Part shown: one piece after another, positions 61,602 through 64,000 of the stretch | How positions within the stretch are numbered: position 1 is the stretch's first letter | Layout of the letters: each line of letters begins with the position of its first letter | From: Helicostylum pulchrum | Lineage: Eukaryota; Mucoromycota; Mucoromycetes; Mucorales; Mucoraceae | Assembly: GCA_025677825.1 (NCBI GenBank) | Contig: JAIXMO010000009.1 | Coordinates: forward strand, 248,001-312,000 | DNA length: 64,000 nt | Direction of reading: 5' to 3' | Position numbers and translations under genes: made by a program | Notes under the pieces: generated by a model | Databases searched by the model: none | What the model was told of the DNA's origin: nothing | The model's input: the letters and a program-made list of their open reading frames with translations, nothing else

Positions 61602-63330
61602 TTAAGAGTGGTATTGACGTTGGTATAGTTTCTTTTTATATATCGCCAGCGATAATATAAATATACAGATGAATGCAGCACCGATGCCGACTAAAAAGGT
61701 AGTTTCGTAACAAGCAGAGCCATAACAAGTACCAGCACCACCTTGTCTCTTTAACTCTTGTTCGTAAAATATACCAAACAAGACATTGAATAATTGACTG
61801 CCGATAGCGGGAGCACATAATAAAATACCCCAATTGCGAGCAAATGCCTTTTAAAATAAACAAATATAGATAGATTAGTTTTTTTTTCTTCTGTAATATG
61901 AATAATATAAAGTTTACCTTGGTTCCGAATTCACTAATAGTAGCGGGTGCTACACCAAATGAAATTCCATATGTAATAGCAATTGTAATAGTAGATATCA
62001 TCAATTGATCCGTATTAGAAACACAAGTCACCAGATAGACCATCGAAATCACAACACCCACAGTTGCACTCCAAAAGAACCACAAGCGGTGTACACCGGC
62101 CTTTCGTTGAAGTATATCACTCAAGGTACCGAAAACGGCACGGGATCCACAATTGGCTATACTAAACATGGATACATGCAAGTTACGTAAATGCTGAGCA
62201 TCACTGACACTGATATCAGGAGGAGACAAGGTTGTTAACAATTGTCCGATGTTGGCTAAATAAACATAGCCTAGACCAAGTACAACTAATAATGAAAGTG
62301 CCAATGAATAACCTACAGGGTCTAAAAAGAAGGCAATACCAGACACAGTTGGTTCTTCTTCTTCTTTTTGTAGCTGTTGCTGTTGTTGATGGTAGGCCAT
62401 TTTTTTAATCAGTAAAACATTATCAGCGGAAGGAACAACATTTTTAGATAAAAGTGGTCTAGACTCTTCTTCTTCTTCTTCTTCTTCAAATCGAGTGGAT
62501 GATGTACTAAAACTACTGATACTCTCAGCGTACCGATGTTGGTTCAAGTTTTGTGTAACAACTTCATCTTGAATCATCAAGTCAGTGGATAGATCCACCA
62601 CTATTTCATCACGCTGTAAAGGACCCAACACAAATGAACCGAGAAATGAGATAACAGAAATAATACAACCAATAAACAGCAAGAAATCAAATGTGCTGTT
62701 ATCTTGTTCGTCTGGCGCGGCCTTAAAGTACTTGTCGTTAATCTGAGAGAATACAAGTCCACTCATACCTAATGAAGCACTGGTAAGTCCCATACTCATA
62801 CCTCGATGAGATTTAAAATTATGCGCCTACATAATTGTGTGTTATTAAAGTTTGATCTACTTTTTTTTTTGGGGGGCTAAATATTTTACCTGTGAATCAA
62901 GGGAACAAATGTACGAAGCAGCACCAGCAAAACCAGTGCATGCCAAGTAGATTGAACATAACATATAATGACTTGATAGATATCCTGCATAAGTCTGGGC
63001 TAACAAGAATAGACCAGTAAAAGCAGAAAATGAAGCAATTCTCAAGGTGCTAATTATAGATATATAAATATTTTTGTTTTTTTTTGTACGTTAAAATATT
63101 ACTCACTTTTTAATGCCTAGGTTTTCCACTAGCCAGGCATTCAGTGGACCAGAAAATGAAACACCAACAAAAGTAGCTGTACTGACCATACTATTTTCAA
63201 TGCCATTCCAACCAAACTTGTCTGCTAACGAAGTACCATACGTAGGATAAACGTACTGAGGACCTGATACATTCGCAACTGCCAATGCAGCGATAAACGA
63301 TAAAATCAATGTCTTTTTATTTTCAATCAT
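61602..63330 (-). CDS. Nodulin-like MFS transporter (MCH1-like)
   Basis: Five exons (63330-63107, 63049-62890, 62826-61918, 61847-61602; the third is the main one, four coding blocks in all) give 512 residues and about twelve membrane helices. The N-terminal bundle has LILSFIAALAVANVSGPQYV, YPTYGTSLADKFGW and the GxxxS-type AHNFKSHRGMSMGLTSASLG, which with FDFLLFIG fits the nodulin-like family (yeast Mch1). A central loop (about 210-290) holds a run of eight Glu and a Gln run. The C-terminal bundle has LRNLHVSMFSIANCGSRAVF, GTLSDIL and AITYGISFGVAPATISEFGT, then LLCAPAIGSQLFNVLFG. The substrate is unknown; monocarboxylate transport is not shown for Mch1. Probably vacuolar, by analogy with yeast. 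Confidence 0.86.
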
Positions 63331-63679
63331 TTTTTTTTTTGCCTAAAAGTGTGGGGAAAATACAAAAAAAAAAGAACGAAAAAAAGGGAAAATAAATGCC
63401 TTTTATATCAATAATTCAAAAACATTCTGCATGAAACGATTGGTGTATTTTATTTTTTATATAGAAAAAGCTATAAAGATCACCCGGCTGTTAAGTTTTT
63501 TTTTTCCCTTTTATTTCCCTTTAAAGTAAAAAAAAAAAAAAACTGACCCTGTTCACCCTTTCTCTCTCTCCTTACTAAAAATCATATGAACACACTTGAG
63601 AATTAAGAAAATCATTCCAGGCTATTTTTATTTGTTGTAATAAAAACACGAGAATGAATCAACTATAAAGAAAAAAAAC
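63331..63679. other. Short intergenic region
   Basis: AT-rich, with A runs at 63364-63373 and 63528-63541 and a CTCTCTCTC stretch near 63563. No gene is seen. It holds the promoter of the leftward transporter and the 3' end of the eL34 gene. Confidence 0.5.
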
Positions 63680-64000
63680 TTATTTTTGGGCCTTGAGAAC
63701 CTTCTTGACAATCTTTTGCTCTTCAATCAAGAAAGCACGGACAATACGGTTTCTGACACAGTGAGCACAACGAGAACCACCATAGGCACGAGAAACGTGC
63801 TTGTTGGTCTTGGAGACAGTAGCGAACTCACGAGGACGAAGGGCCTTGATCTATATTTTCATTACGTTAGTTTTTTCTTTTTGTTGTTGCTTTAATGTAA
63901 AACTTACACCAGCGAGAGCTTCTCCACAGTCACCACAACGAGGAGCCTTTACGGGCTTCTTTTCGTATTGGTAGACAAGCTTTCCACCTAATTTAATTTT
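63680..64000 (-). CDS. RPL34: 60S ribosomal protein eL34, C-terminal part (runs off the right edge)
   Basis: Two exon pieces (64000-63908 and 63850-63680) give the last 87 residues; the start lies beyond the window. Diagnostic segments are [20 protein letters not shown] with CGEALAGI, then [40 protein letters not shown] and [15 protein letters not shown] at the end. The two CxxC pairs (CGDC and CAHC) form the eL34 zinc site. It is a structural protein of the large cytosolic ribosomal subunit. The intron splits the Gly-Ile pair at AG|I. Confidence 0.96.

Overview
This window is nuclear DNA of a filamentous early-diverging fungus, most probably a member of the Mucorales (Mucoromycota). The evidence is very AT-rich DNA with long poly-A/poly-T tracts, many short introns (about 50-90 bases, all GT-AG among those mapped), metazoan-like core genes that budding yeasts have lost (CNOT11, the U11/U12-65K minor-spliceosome protein, Spartan), and low-complexity Gln/Asn/Ser-rich regulators. 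No species can be named from the sequence alone. For almost every multi-exon gene the exon boundaries were read by hand. In each such gene the exon lengths sum to a multiple of three, but single splice sites may be off by a few bases.

Layout. 1.0-5.7 kb (-): tricalbin, an ER-plasma membrane tether. 5.9-7.7 kb (-): CRAL-TRIO/RhoGAP protein. 8.1-9.2 kb (-): decayed TnpB/Fanzor-like transposon ORF. 10.5-13.6 kb (+): large Zn2Cys6 regulator. 15.5 kb: lone tRNA-Val(AAC) inside a 3.9 kb gene desert. 17.4-21.6 kb (+): CNOT11, eIF3j and a coiled-coil orphan. 22.8 kb (-): protein-kinase N-lobe fragment. 23.5-25.2 kb (+): ERT1/RDS2-like regulator with a PAS region. 25.4-27.5 kb (-): dihydroxyacetone kinase. 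28.7-29.9 kb (+): Pcl-type cyclin. 30.6-32.2 kb (-): aspartate aminotransferase. 33.8-36.0 kb (+): Spartan-like protease and mitochondrial bL19m. 36.0-38.8 kb (-): vacuolar M28 membrane protease. 39.0 kb (+): small membrane peptide candidate. 39.5-40.7 kb (-): MRG15/EAF3. 41.6-42.1 kb (+): TIM13. 43.0-45.3 kb: U11/U12-65K and NAT9, divergent from an 80-base gap. 45.4-46.3 kb (-): F-box protein. 46.7-48.7 kb (-): FAR1-domain, Gln-rich regulator. 49.9-51.7 kb (+): conserved orphan and GAR transformylase. 51.8-58.4 kb (-): MFSD6-like transporter, unknown protein, CDP-diacylglycerol synthase and a single-pass membrane protein. 59.3-61.2 kb: transposon debris including a second, better preserved Fanzor-like C-terminal half. 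61.6-63.3 kb (-): nodulin-like MFS transporter. 63.7 kb to the right edge (-): ribosomal protein eL34.

The genes form no pathway cluster. This is a housekeeping stretch covering lipid and membrane contact, translation, mitochondrial import, RNA processing, chromatin, and purine, glycerol and amino-acid metabolism. It is interrupted by a few transposon-scarred, gene-poor blocks. The most notable content is the minor-spliceosome protein, the two Fanzor-like relics, CNOT11, the UBZ-less Spartan and the conserved orphan at 49.9 kb.
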